From: Hysterium pulicare CBS 123377
Lineage: Eukaryota > Ascomycota > Dothideomycetes > Hysteriales > Hysteriaceae
Assembly: GCA_000467715.1 (NCBI GenBank)
Contig: AJFK01000318.1
Coordinates: forward strand, 1-64,000
Reading direction: 5' to 3'
Length of the DNA: 64,000 nt
The translations under genes and the position numbers were made by a program. Shown here piece by piece: positions 12,562 through 21,656 of the stretch. How positions within the stretch are numbered: the stretch's first letter is position 1; each line of letters begins with the position of its first letter. The notes below the pieces were generated by a model that saw nothing but the letters and a program-made list of their open reading frames with translations, had not been told where the DNA came from and searched no databases.

Positions 12562-12920
12562 ATGTATCTTTGCTGTTTCACGCCTGCCGAGTTCCGATGG
12601 AGTCTCGAGTATTCAATCCATCCTAAAGATCATGTAAGTTTGTCAGTTCGATTCAAACATCTCGCTGCATAAGTCATCTTACCTCAAGTCCGTGCTTCGT
12701 TCTCTTGATCTTTTTGTGTTTAGGCTTCTTGCATTTGATCTTCCTGTGTGCGTTCCATTAGCACCTACACGTCCTTCCCTGATCCCCTCCCCTTTGTCAT
12801 CTCACCCCCTCACAGCCCCATGGTTTTCCTGCGTGTGATCTTCCAACGTCTAATCTTCCTGCACTTCATTTTATTTCTTGCAGTCCTCTAATTCCGTTGT
12901 CTCATATGTTTTGCTGCTGC
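12562..12920. other. Pyrimidine-rich spacer of the repeat island
   Basis: The plus strand is strongly T/C-rich. A diverged hairpin relative occurs near 12585 (GAGTTCCGATGGAGTCTC), again with a 3-bp plus 5-bp stem and one bulged base but with different pairs. No gene is seen. Confidence 0.4.
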
Positions 12921-13113
12921 ATGCCGCGCGCCTATGGTGTGTCGAGTACCCGTCTCCTCTCCTGTGTTGACAGCACGCCGAGCACCTATGGTGTGACGAG
13001 TATTCATTTCCTCATCCCACTTGCACGCCGAGCGCCCATGCCGTGACGAGAAACCCGTCCATCTTCTTGCTCTTCATGCATAAATCTTGCCGGTGCCAAT
13101 GGTATCCCGAGTA
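12921..13113 (+). repeat. Short dispersed repeat family, cluster 1 (four copies)
   Basis: There are four units of about 28 bp, at 12921, 12971, 13023 and 13088. The approximate form is GCACGCCGAGCNCC-NATGG-NGTGACGAG. The centre (CCNATGG) matches that of the 11.7-12.6 kb hairpins, but the flanks differ and pair less well. Spacing is 50-65 bp. No reading frame spans them. Confidence 0.55.
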
Positions 13114-13287
13114 GTCTTTCTTTCTCAGAAGTCATTTCCATCAGTCATTTCCTCAGGTCAACCTTTCCTTTTCCTTGTGGGCACATACCGAGGGCTTTCC
13201 GTGGGCTTCTGGGGACATTGACTGTGGGCGTTCGGGTGTATCAACTGTGGGTTCTCGAGGGTATAAACTGAAGACGTAGTCTTCTAA

Positions 13288-13341
13288 GTGGGAATCGTGG
13301 GCATCGTGGGCATCGTGGGCATTGCGGGCATCGAGGGCATG
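13288..13341 (+). repeat. 9-bp tandem repeat (GTGGGCATC)
   Basis: About six copies of a 9-bp unit run head to tail, GTGGGCATC with single-base variants. Read as protein it would give a GIVGIV-type string, but there is no gene context, so I treat it as a minisatellite. Confidence 0.7.
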
Positions 13342-13732
13342 ATAAGTTATCCTTCACGGACAACTTTTCCCAATCTCAGAATTGGGTTTTCGCGGCATCT
13401 TCGCTGCATGGTTCCATATCGGCAGTTCTATTCCCCGAAGCATCGGCAGGCTACGTCAACTCTGGTCAGCGCGTTTGTTAGGGATAGGGCGTCTTGCATC
13501 CGCAAGGCATGAGGGCTGGGGGCCTCTCACCGTGTCCTCTGTCGCATCGTCAAGGGGTAGTATCTTTTAAAGGTATTTGCTACCGGCGGTGCGATATGAA
13601 CATTAAGTCCTGTTGGTTTTTGTTGGCAGGCACCTTGGCGGGCTTCTCTGAGTCTATCTTTGCGGTTTACTGAGGATATCTTTGTGGGTTTTCTGGGGGC
13701 TTTCTTAGTGGGTTTCTGGGGGCTTTCTTAGA
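13342..13732. other. Spacer with a 24-bp direct duplication
   Basis: No gene is recognised. Just before the next array (about 13684-13730) a 24-bp unit containing TTTCTGGGGGCTTTCTTA occurs twice in tandem. Confidence 0.4.
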
Positions 13733-13886
13733 GGTGTAAGGGTTGGATTCGGACTTCGGTGTAAGGGTTGGATATTGGGCTTTGGTATAAGGGTTGGAGT
13801 CGGACACTGGTATAAGGGCTGGATATTGGGTTTCGGTGTAAGGGTTGGAGTCGGACCTTGGTGTAAGGGTTGGATAATTGGTTCAG
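13733..13886 (+). repeat. Minisatellite of alternating 25/26-bp units
   Basis: There are six units beginning GGTGTAAGGGTTGGA or GGTATAAGGGYTGGA. Two variants alternate: one continues with TTCGGACTT or GTCGGACNT, the other with TATTGGG or TAATTGG. The true period is therefore a dimer of about 51 bp, which points to amplification of a dimer. The GTAAGGG core is not a telomere repeat (TTAGGG). Confidence 0.75.
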
Positions 13887-14242
13887 GTGAGTCCCGAGGT
13901 GTAAGTGGAGGAGTAATTCGGACACTTGTGGGATCTGGGGGCTTGCTTACAAGTTGATGCTTCGGCAACTTCTTGAAACTGCTCGAAGCCGTTCGCGGCC
14001 AGGGCAAACGTTCTGTTGGTATTGTTGCGCTTTTGATGCCAATTCCAAAGGTAAGACAGGTAAGACAGGTAAGACAGGTAAGATCTCTTCTGGACGTCTT
14101 CTTTTCAACTTGTCATTTTCATTATGGTCTTCGTCAGCTTTCTTTTCAACTTCTTTCGCGTCTCATATCTTACCAGTCTCTTCCAAGTCAACTTCTCCGC
14201 GTTCATTTTTTCTCAGAGTCATTTTCTTTCTTTCCTTAGTGC
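13887..14242. other. Spacer containing a 9-bp repeat
   Basis: At 14049-14084 the unit AGGTAAGAC is repeated four times. Each copy contains a splice-donor-like GTAAGA. The rest is T/C-rich on the plus strand with no recognisable gene. Confidence 0.5.
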
Positions 14243-14490
14243 TGCACGCCGAGCTCCTTCATGGGTGACGAGATCGATCTTCCTTTAGTCTTGCACGTCA
14301 AATGCCTATGGTAAGACGAAAAAATCCTGCTTGCCGTCTTCAGTCTCTGCGTTGCCGTCCACCAATGGTGTGACGATAGTATCGCTTGCTTTGATTTGAA
14401 GCATTCGCACGTCAAATGCCCATGGCATCATAATAAGTCTCTTTCTTCGGTCTCTTGTTATTGCACGTTGAGCACGTATGGTCTGACGAG
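14243..14490 (+). repeat. Short dispersed repeat family, cluster 2 (five copies)
   Basis: Five further relatives of the 12.9-13.1 kb units occur at about 14243, 14292, 14351, 14407 and 14462. They keep GCACG...NATGG...GACGA with substitutions, and are spaced 49-59 bp apart. Confidence 0.5.
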
Positions 14491-14681
14491 AAAATCATTC
14501 CAAGCTTCTCCTCTCAGTTCATTTCACTCATCAGTAAGCTGCTTCATAGAACTTTCATCAAGTCTCATACCTTTTACGTCAAACATCTTCTCTCTCACTC
14601 ATAACTGGTCTTTCCAATTTCCTTTCCATCTCCGCTTGTTAGTATCCTATCGTGCTGTAGAAAGTATCCAGTACTGTCATT

Positions 14682-15075
14682 CGTAGTATCCTGTCGTTCA
14701 TAGTATCCTGTCGTTCGTATTATCCTGTCGTTCGTAGTATCCTGTCGTTCGTAGTATCCTGTCGCTCGTAGTAGACCTTCTTCGGTAGGTGGTATCTCTT
14801 TGTAGTATCTCGTCTTTTATAGTGTTTCGTCTTTCGTGCGTAGCTTTCTCTGGTAGGTCCGTTTTTCCTTTAGACATTCTCTTCGTAGTTTCCTTGCCGT
14901 CGTAGTTTCCTTGCCGTCGTAGTTTCCTTCCCGTCTTCATAGTTTCCTTACCATCGTAGTTTCCTTACCGTCGTAGTTTCCTTACCATCGTAGTTTCCTT
15001 CCCGTCTTCATAGTCTCCTTTCGTCTTCATAGTCTCCTTTCGTCTTCATAGTTTCCTTTGTCCCTAGTTTCCTTT
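14682..15075 (+). repeat. 17-bp minisatellite, two subfamilies
   Basis: Tandem 17-bp units are related to GTAGTNTCCTNNCGTC. The first block (about 14682-14775) is GTAGTATCCTGTCGTTC. The second (about 14885-15075) is GTAGTTTCCTTNCCGTC, drifting to ATAGTCTCCTTTCGTCTTC at its end. A related short array (TCGTAGTAGATCATT, three copies) lies at about 15255-15305. The plus strand is consistently pyrimidine-rich. Confidence 0.75.
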
Positions 15076-15126
15076 GTCAATAGTTTCTTTTCAGTCTTGT
15101 TTCCCGTCTCTCGTTCTAGTAACAAA

Positions 15127-15211
15127 CCCAATGGGAGGGCCCGTTAATTCGGAGGGGTCCACCGACACTAGCGCTGGCTGGGGCAGTGTCCAACTGATTG
15201 GGAGGGTAAGT
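15127..15211 (+). repeat. Structured ~80-bp element, copy 1
   Basis: An outer stem pairs CCCAAT (15127-15132) with ATTGGG (15197-15202). An inner stem pairs GACACT (15164-15169) with AGTGTC (15185-15190). A perfect splice-donor string GTAAGT follows at 15206-15211. The GGGAGGGCCC string lies just inside the outer stem. Copy 2 at 15363-15445 keeps the same architecture with compensating changes. Confidence 0.6.
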
Positions 15212-15362
15212 AGAGGTAGGTTTTCCATTCGTCTGCTCACATTTTATTGCTTCGTAATAGATCATTTCGTAGTAGATCATTTCGTAGTAGATCATTTCGT
15301 AATTTCCTTTGTCGAGAATCTCTTTTCAGTCTTAGTTCGCTGTCCTTATTAGTAGTCATCAT

Positions 15363-15445
15363 CCCAACGGGAGGGCCCATTTAGTTTGGAGGGGCTCACC
15401 GGCATCGCGTGTATGGGGCGATGTCCTTGTGGTTGGGAGGTAAGT
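15363..15445 (+). repeat. Structured ~80-bp element, copy 2
   Basis: The outer stem is CCCAAC (15363-15368) with GTTGGG (15432-15437). The inner stem is GGCATC (15401-15406) with GATGTC (15420-15425), which includes one G-T wobble. GTAAGT follows at 15440-15445. Relative to copy 1, one outer and two inner pairs have changed on both sides so that pairing is kept. Confidence 0.6.
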
Positions 15446-16134
15446 GACGCGTCGTTAAAGTGCACGGGTGTCATTATTAGTCGCACCATAAAGCCTTTTG
15501 ACTGGAAAAGTCGAGCAGGGACCTCTTCCATATAATAGTCTCTGTATAGCCTCAAGGACGGCAACTGGATTTCTAGGCTAGTGCAGAATCTAAATCGGCT
15601 GTGTAGGCTGGTGGAAAAGAAAGGTGGTAGGCACAGACTCATGTGATGCGTTAGCGATGCAAGGGATCGGATCGGTGCTACTGCGGTATTACCGGGGATC
15701 ATTGCATGATCTGTGGGGTTAGGAGCATCGCTTAACTCAACCTCGTAGTCCCATAACATACCTAGAGTGTTCGATCATGAACGCACAATATTAGTAGAGG
15801 TCTTGTTATAGGTATAGAGAAGAGGAGGCAACTTACCATAATAGCTGCGTGCACCTCTCCTTATGTCTCTTTGTCCCCTTAGCTGCCATTAGTAGTTAAT
15901 ATTTCCCTCTACCAGATTCACATCCACCTATCCTATAACACATCCAATTATCAAGATAACACACTCTTTATTTCAAGCCATAATTAACATACACTTTTGC
16001 CGCATCCGCCGGCCAGCCTCAGGCCACCTCCGCAAAGTCTTCAATGCGGAGGTGCCCTTGGCCAGCGGAGCGACCCCAAACCTCCAATCCCTACTCGAGC
16101 TCTAGGTAGGAAAGAAAACAGGAAATGCCAACAT
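15446..16134. other. Right edge of the repeat island
   Basis: No gene is recognised. An open frame on the minus strand (15349-15759) overlaps structured element 2 and has no domain or intron signal, so I do not call it. Confidence 0.4.
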
Positions 16135-18078
16135 CTATTCGCGCCTAAGCTTCTTTCCAGCTGGCGCCATATCAGCCTCATCGTCGGCATCAGCATCGGC
16201 GTCGGCGTCGTCCCTCGATCGCTTCTTGGTGGCAGGGACGGTGGTGGCACCCGGACGGATCTTGCCTTCCTCCTCCGAAGAGGACTCCTCGTCCTCGGAT
16301 ATGTCCATGTCGGCACTACCCAGGGACCTCCCGCTGTCGCTCGAGGACGAGCTTGAGGGATCAGAATCCCAACCTCCTGCTTTGTGGTTACTGTCAGTAA
16401 GGCTTCTCACGATACCCTCTGCGGAAGAGGACTTACCATCTGGATTGTCTCCAACAGCAAGCTGGTATAACTCTTCATCGAGCATCTCAGTGGTGATGGA
16501 CTGCTGAGACTCTTGGGTCTCGGCTAGGTCTAGAGCAAGAGTGTGTCCGTAGCCGTTCACGGGAGGTGAGACATGGCCATTGTCACTGGCAGATTCGACA
16601 ACAGTGGTAGCTTCGACAACAGTGGTACCTGCGGCATGATCCTCGGTGATATTGCTCACTTGCATGTTATTGCCATCGTTGTTGGAAGCGGCATTGTTGT
16701 TGGAGGCGACCTCTTTGTTGGAAGTGACATCGTTGTTGGAGGTGACCTCTTTGTTGGAAGTGACATCGTTGTCGGAGGTGACATCGTTGTTGGCGGTGAC
16801 ATCGTCGTTGGCGGTGACACCGTTGTTGGAGGTGACATTGTTCTGAATGTTGACAGCTGTAAAAGAGGTTGTCGCGTGTTGGGTTGTGTCAGTGGGCTGC
16901 TGAACCAAATTGCCCTGGCTGTCCTGCTCGTAGGAGCTGTCGATCTCATATTCACCGTCCATGTCTGAAGGAAGTTGCGAAAGATTTCCGTCCATATTGT
17001 CACCTTCTGAGTAGTAGTGGGTGCTCGTGTTGTCAAGTTCCGAGTAGAAGTTTGTGTTCGTGTTGTAAATTTCCGAGTCGTAGTGGGTGTTCGTGTTGTC
17101 AGGCTCGCGTTTGACGTTGGTGTTTGGGGAGGGGGTGACGGGTACTGAGGCAACGCCGCCTTGAGAACGACGGGGCGGCATGCCACGAATGCGTCGGATT
17201 TCTGCGTCACGCTCGGCCATACTGGAGATGGCAGAGGCTTTGCGAGGGGTACGCCCAAGCTCCTTAACAAATTTCTCCAGGTATGCCTCGTGTGTCTCTC
17301 TCCACCGAGGTGCTTTCTTTACAGAAGCTTGTCCACGCTCATTTGCCTGCTGCTTCAGGTAGTCGCGCAGCCATTGGATTTCATCCTCCTGCCAGCGGGC
17401 GCGCTCCCCGTCTCCGTATCCCTTCTGCTTCTCCTTGGCGATACGTCGGTAGTTCTGTCGGGCCCAAGAGTTCAAGTCCTTTATGCACTGTTTATCGAAC
17501 CAGTTGATGCGATCAGCATGAGTATAAGGTATGTCCTTCACGAAGTCACCGGTCATCCGATTGTACTGTTTGATGACAAGCCGGTGAGGCTTAGGCTTGC
17601 CAACTCGAAACTGCTTATAGCAAGGACGAAGCACGTAGTCGGAATCACGCTTGCTCTCAGGCTCGTCGGGGTTTCGAGACTTCTCGTCTTCTGAAGTGTC
17701 AGGATCTTCAGGGATTCGAGCCAACGCTAGCTGCTGGCCATCGGTGCGTAGAATGAAGCTTCCGCCCTTGCGAGGAATGGCAGATGGTGTCTGGGGAGGA
17801 GGAATCCTAGCAGAGGGCGTCTGTGGAGGAGGCATCCTAGCAGAAGGAGTCTGCGGAGGAGGTATCCACCACCCATCATCGACGGACGAGGACGAAGAGT
17901 CCGAACTACTGTCAGACTCGCTATCGTCGCCAGGATAACACGTATAGTCACTACTGTAACCAGAGCCATTGTTTTCGTTGCCAAAAGCCTGATTGCCGCT
18001 AGGCTGCTTCTTGTCGTTGTCTCCAGCTCCATCGGAGCCAGAACCGGGGGAGGTAGGGGGGGTAGCACGGGGTGCCAT
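16135..18078 (-). CDS. Motif-family protein A: acidic, repeat-rich, W-F-D motif
   Basis: This is an unrecognised protein of 627 residues if the 60-nt in-frame intron 16377-16436 is spliced (exons 16437-18078 and 16135-16376), or 647 if not. In order: an Asp/Ser-rich N terminus; three PPPQTPSAR repeats (about 73-100); the family block INWFDKQCIKDLNSWARQNY (191-210) followed by RRIAKEK; a charged helical stretch (about 231-300, with YLEKFVKELGRTPRKASAIS). The C-terminal half holds an 18-nt repeat encoding VTSNND/VTSNKE (about 16690-16840) and YxSE-type repeats (about 16990-17110). It ends in a bipartite-like KKRSRDD...GKKLRRE, suggesting a nuclear protein. The ATG at 18078 was chosen because its MAPR start resembles gene F and a TATA box lies 118 bp upstream. 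The function is unknown. Confidence 0.75.
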   Translation of the reverse strand: MAPRATPPTSPGSGSDGAGDNDKKQPSGNQAFGNENNGSGYSSDYTCYPGDDSESDSSSDSSSSSVDDGWWIPPPQTPSARMPPPQTPSARIPPPQTPSAIPRKGGSFILRTDGQQLALARIPEDPDTSEDEKSRNPDEPESKRDSDYVLRPCYKQFRVGKPKPHRLVIKQYNRMTGDFVKDIPYTHADRINWFDKQCIKDLNSWARQNYRRIAKEKQKGYGDGERARWQEDEIQWLRDYLKQQANERGQASVKKAPRWRETHEAYLEKFVKELGRTPRKASAISSMAERDAEIRRIRGMPPRRSQGGVASVPVTPSPNTNVKREPDNTNTHYDSEIYNTNTNFYSELDNTSTHYYSEGDNMDGNLSQLPSDMDGEYEIDSSYEQDSQGNLVQQPTDTTQHATTSFTAVNIQNNVTSNNGVTANDDVTANNDVTSDNDVTSNKEVTSNNDVTSNKEVASNNNAASNNDGNNMQVSNITEDHAAGTTVVEATTVVESASDNGHVSPPVNGYGHTLALDLAETQESQQSITTEMLDEELYQLAVGDNPDGKSSSAEGIVRSLTDSNHKAGGWDSDPSSSSSSDSGRSLGSADMDISEDEESSSEEEGKIRPGATTVPATKKRSRDDADADADADDEADMAPAGKKLRRE

Positions 18079-18195
18079 GGGGTTGTAAGAGGTTTTTACA
18101 ACAAGAGTTCTCTGTAGAAAGAGTTCTTTGCTGTAATAGTTGGTTGTGCAAAGAGTCAAAGAGTGGTGTTCGGGTGAGGAGTGGTGGGGCGGAGG

Positions 18196-18201
18196 GAGTT
18201 T
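18196..18201 (-). promoter_or_regulatory. TATA box of gene A
   Basis: On the minus strand the string GATATAAACTCCC sits 118 bp upstream of the ATG at 18078, a plausible core promoter spacing for a fungal gene with a short leader. Confidence 0.4.
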
Positions 18202-18895
18202 ATATCTCAGGCAAAGTCGGTGAAAGTCCGAAGGACTGCTCGAGGAAACCAGGCCGCACCGTGCACTACCGGTGTGAATTTCCGCCAAACGAAAGCCCTC
18301 CGGGCGTGATTCAGATCCTCTGTCACGAATTGGTGAGTTGCACACTTACGATTTTAGGGGCAAATGCATTGTGTGGCGCAGAGTGGCTGATGCGGCTATA
18401 GGGGGCACGAAGAGGAATTGTTACTCAACGATGCAATCACACGCAGCATTGGCGCAGGCATTGTGGAGAGCTTCAAAATTAATACAGGAGAGCGCTTTAC
18501 TTACCCTAAAAGTCAATTCAGCAAGGAACTCTATCAGGAAACGGTTTTTTCTCTCGCAACTTGGATTCGCGCCTCGCGAAACGGCTCAGAGAATGCTCTC
18601 TACAACGATGGACGTAACCGGCAGATGCTCTGGATTCAAGCTCGAAAAGCACAACCAGCTCTACAATGAGCAACCGTCATTCTTGTATGCGCCCCCAGCA
18701 CAAGACTTTAGATCCTAGACAATCTAGATAGGTGAGCACACGCAACCCAGACAATTGAAATTGTTTCTGGGGCTCTATTTGCTGAATTTAAGTATGTTTG
18801 CTAATATTGTAACCCTAGACCAGACATGTCTCAGAAACAAAGCCGTCAGAGTGAACAATGACCCAGAGGAAGGTTTCAGGAAGTCTAGATTCTTG

Positions 18896-19118
18896 GGGCA
18901 ACAGCAAGAAGGAATCAAGGCCGGAGGGCAATGGCAAGAAGCAATCTACTTCTGGGAGCAACAGCTAGAAAGCGTCGACTTTTCAGGGCAACACCCAGAG
19001 AGAATCTACCTCCAACAGCTAGTAGGTCTGAGGGCAACACCAAGAAAGAGCCACGGTCGGAAGGCAATGATGAGAAGCATTTTGATTCCGAGAATAACAA
19101 CAAGAAAGAGTTAATGTC
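18896..19118 (+). repeat. 30-bp minisatellite, probably decayed coding repeat
   Basis: About seven diverged units of about 30 bp have the approximate form GGGCAACACCAAGAAAGARNCNACGTCNGA. The last units are open and encode SEGNTKKEPRSEGNDEK. Earlier units carry stops in the same frame (CAGCTAG, TAGTAG). The composition resembles the repeats inside gene A, so this may be a degenerate piece of a family gene between A and B. The rest of 18202-19288 holds no gene that I recognise. Confidence 0.45.
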
Positions 19119-19288
19119 GGTACTGCTGGTCATCTAGGTATCTCTTGAATCTCTGAAACTTATTGAAACCAGAAGATACGAACTGTCCGCAATTCCGGCC
19201 AATGCCTACAAACTATCAACGGCAATACTGCTAGCTATACCGCCCTCCATCCTGCCACCGCCCAACAGCGTGGCTCCCACATCCATCC

Positions 19289-20666
19289 TCAAGCCCCCTC
19301 CTCGAAAGCCTCCTCGCTCTCGGCACCCGACTTGAGATCCTCTTCCTCAACACCCAGGAAGGCATTCTTGCTCCCCTTGGCCCTTTCCGTTCCTTCATCG
19401 TCTTTCGTGATCTTCCTACACTCTTTCCAGAGATAGGCAAGATCGCTGTTGCGCTTGCAGTATGAATCGATGGATAGCTTGGTGCGCTTAGGTCTATCAC
19501 TGAAGTGGCGATTAAAAGCACGACGGATCATATCCTTTCTGGGAGCTATGCTATCGGGGTTCGTCTTTGCCAATTCCAAGATGTTCTCGAAATAGGACCT
19601 GAGCCAATCGTGTTCATCGAGCTTCCAGAAAGCAATCTCGACACTAGGGGAAGGCTCTTGATGCCTCTTAACATGAGGGAAAGTGACCGGGGCGGCTTGG
19701 AACAGGTTGTCAGGACCGGGGAGATCTGTGGGCCGAACTGCGATGTCTTCCAATGTGCCTTCGAACATAGACAGAACTCCAGGGCGCGGACGATCATCTG
19801 TCGTGGGACTAACAGCAGGTTTAGGCGCATCAGTCGCGATGGGAGGACCGATTATTTCAGGCCAGTGATGAGTAGGGAGGGTGGTCTCGGGAGCTGGAGA
19901 AGAATTCGTCGTCTCCAATGTACTCTTATACATAAACGGATACGGAATCTTGGGGTATACGTAGAAACGCTTTTTTTTGGCCGGACTCGCCATGATTGGC
20001 TCATACTCTGCAGGCATAGGCGCATAAGCTGCTGGAACAGGCGCGTAAGCTGTAGGCATAGGTGTATAAGCTGCAGGCATGGGCGCATGAACTGTAGGAA
20101 TAGGCGGATAAGCTGCTGGAATAGGCGCATCGGTTGTGGCAGGAGGACCACCTGTTCTAGACGGCTGACGGGTAGGGACGCTAGGCTTAGGAGCAGTATA
20201 GAAAACGGACGTCGTAGGAACTTCTCCAACCGAAGGGGTATCTGCGGAAAGTGTTAGGATCAGCACTGCGCCGGAAAGAGAGAATAGGGACTTCTTGATA
20301 ACTGACCCGATTCAGCCGTGGCAGGACGATCAACTGTTGAAGACGCGCTACGAGTCGATGTGCGGGAAATTCGAGCTGTATAGAAAGAGGACGTCTTGGG
20401 GACTTCGCCGACTGAAGGAGGGTCTACGATGATTATTAGTCCTGGAACCACACCATGAATGAGAGTGGTAAACTCTACTTACCGGAGCCGTAGCCATTCG
20501 CTGGTAGTTCTTGGGCTTTGCGCATCGAGCGTGTCACTCGCAAAGCTGGTTCCTCCTCATTGCCAGAAGTATTGCCTGCAGCATTGTCCAAATCGGGTCT
20601 AAGCTTCGCAGATCTTACACTTGAAGGAAGAGGGGATGAGGCTTTACGCTTGCCAGGGCGAACCAT
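19289..20666 (-). CDS. Motif-family protein B, with a duplicated exon
   Basis: This is an unrecognised protein of 417 residues in three exons: 20483-20666, 20307-20423 and 19289-20241. The N terminus is basic (MVRPGKRKASSPLPSSVRSA). Exon 2 begins DPPSVGEVPKTSSFYTA and exon 3 begins DTPSVGEVPTTSVFYTA; both start in the same phase with closely similar peptides, so an exon was duplicated in tandem. A run of six to eight AYxPxP-type 18-nt repeats follows (about 20000-20130). Near the C terminus is the helical family block: DEHDWLRSYFENILELAK, then RRAFNRHFSDRPKRTKLSID and SYCKRNSDLAYLWK. The tail is acidic. It lacks the W-F-D block of its relatives. The FN-x-x-F-x-D-R-P-x-R-T string looks helix-turn-helix or SANT-like, but no fold is proven. 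Confidence 0.75.
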
Positions 20667-20908
20667 CTCTGTTCTGGATGCAAAAAGAACTGTGGACGAA
20701 CAATGTTGTTATGGTTGCGTGGGAGCAACGGACGTGCCGATTTAGCAGCTTTTGGCTAGCGTGATATCTAGGGTGCGTTCACCAAGTTCACATCACGGAG
20801 GGAAAAGATTCTCGCCACTAAGATCATAATGATCACAAACAATCAGAAAGATTCAATGCATCTACAGACCGATCGTTAAATCTAACTTGTCTATATACAT
20901 TAATCAAG

Positions 20909-21139
20909 ATGTCTGGCCAGTCACTACCACTCGACGAATCCCGTACCGCCATCAATAAACTTCTCTGCTTGGGCGTTCCCCACGCTGACGTTTACTCTGC
21001 CCTACTAGCATTCCCGAAGGCAATCGTTCAGGTAAGGTTCCGATAACCAGTCAGGGATGTGGTTTTTGACCAGCCAATGTCAATATAGGCTCTGCCTCGT
21101 ACGGGTCTACTGCTACGTGCAACATTACCAGAACGGTAG
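20909..21139 (+). CDS. Candidate 57-residue gene, source of a triplicated fragment
   Basis: The exons 20909-21031 and 21089-21139 encode MSGQSLPLDESRTAINKLLC, then LGVPHADVYSALLAFPKAIV and a short second exon ending LRATLPER. The intron (57 nt) starts GTAAGG and ends ATATAG. An alternative donor 5 nt later would shift exon 2 into a frame (RVYCYVQHYQNGRNASPVPL) that is better conserved in the two related copies at 21464 and 22174, extending the protein to 21251. I cannot decide between them. No domain is recognised. It may be a young or dying gene. Confidence 0.3.
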
Positions 21140-21173
21140 AAATGCCAGTCCAGTTCCGCTTCCAGGCTTGCCA
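20981..21173 (+). repeat. ~190-bp gene-fragment repeat, copy 1
   Basis: The block runs from CACGCTGACGTTTAC through the intron-like GTAAGGTTCCGATAACCAG to AATGCCAGTCCAGTTCC. Two diverged copies lie at 21464-21656 and 22174-22361 in the same orientation. Confidence 0.65.
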
Positions 21174-21463
21174 ATCATCACGAGTAAGAAGCGCATGAAA
21201 GGGGATGATGACTTGAAGGGAGTTCCACAAGATACGATGGCTCACCTATAGAGGTACTTTGGTAGAGTAAATAACTCGCGGTCACTACAACCTCCAAAGC
21301 GTTGTTCAAGGTCAGCTTCAATGACTAGATCATTTTTTAAGCATCATGTTATGAAGGAGAGAGGAATCCAGAATTCTCAAGGCGAATTCAAGTTGTAGGC
21401 ATCTCGCAAGTGGAGAAGTTTGGTCTTTGACAACCTTTTTTGTGTACTCCCACTGATAAGCAC

Positions 21464-21656
21464 CACGCTGACGTTTACCATACCCTAATAGCATTCCCCG
21501 AAGGGCCATCGTTCAGATATGGTTCCGATAACCAGCTAGTGCAAGGCTCAGTCCCAGTCCAATTCTTCTTAGCCGTTGTCGTACGGGTCGACTGCTACAG
21601 GCAACATTGTCAGAACGACAGAAATGCCAGTCCAACTCCACTTCCGACCAGGCTTT
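21464..21656 (+). repeat. ~190-bp gene-fragment repeat, copy 2
   Basis: This copy aligns along its full length with 20981-21173. The splice-donor string is changed to CAGATATGG, and the region that is an intron in copy 1 is open here, giving a continuous frame (21440-21700) with HADVYHTLIAFPEG and RVDCYRQHCQNDRNASPTPL. It looks like a relic or an intron-to-exon conversion. Confidence 0.6.

Noticed and set aside
13733-13886. Telomere-like GTAAGGG repeats
   Set aside because: The unit is 25/26 bp and does not contain tandem TTAGGG; it is an internal minisatellite.
14682-15075. CRISPR-like array
   Set aside because: The 17-bp units are directly tandem without unique spacers, and the host is a eukaryote.
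16573-16968. Plus-strand frame with VVGGDIVVGGD repeats
   Set aside because: It is the antisense reading of the VTSNND repeats of gene A.
19505-20257. Open frame of 250 codons on the plus strand with RRISCRH-type repeats
   Set aside because: It is the mirror of the AYxPxP repeats of gene B; the sense-strand gene has splice signals and a family block.
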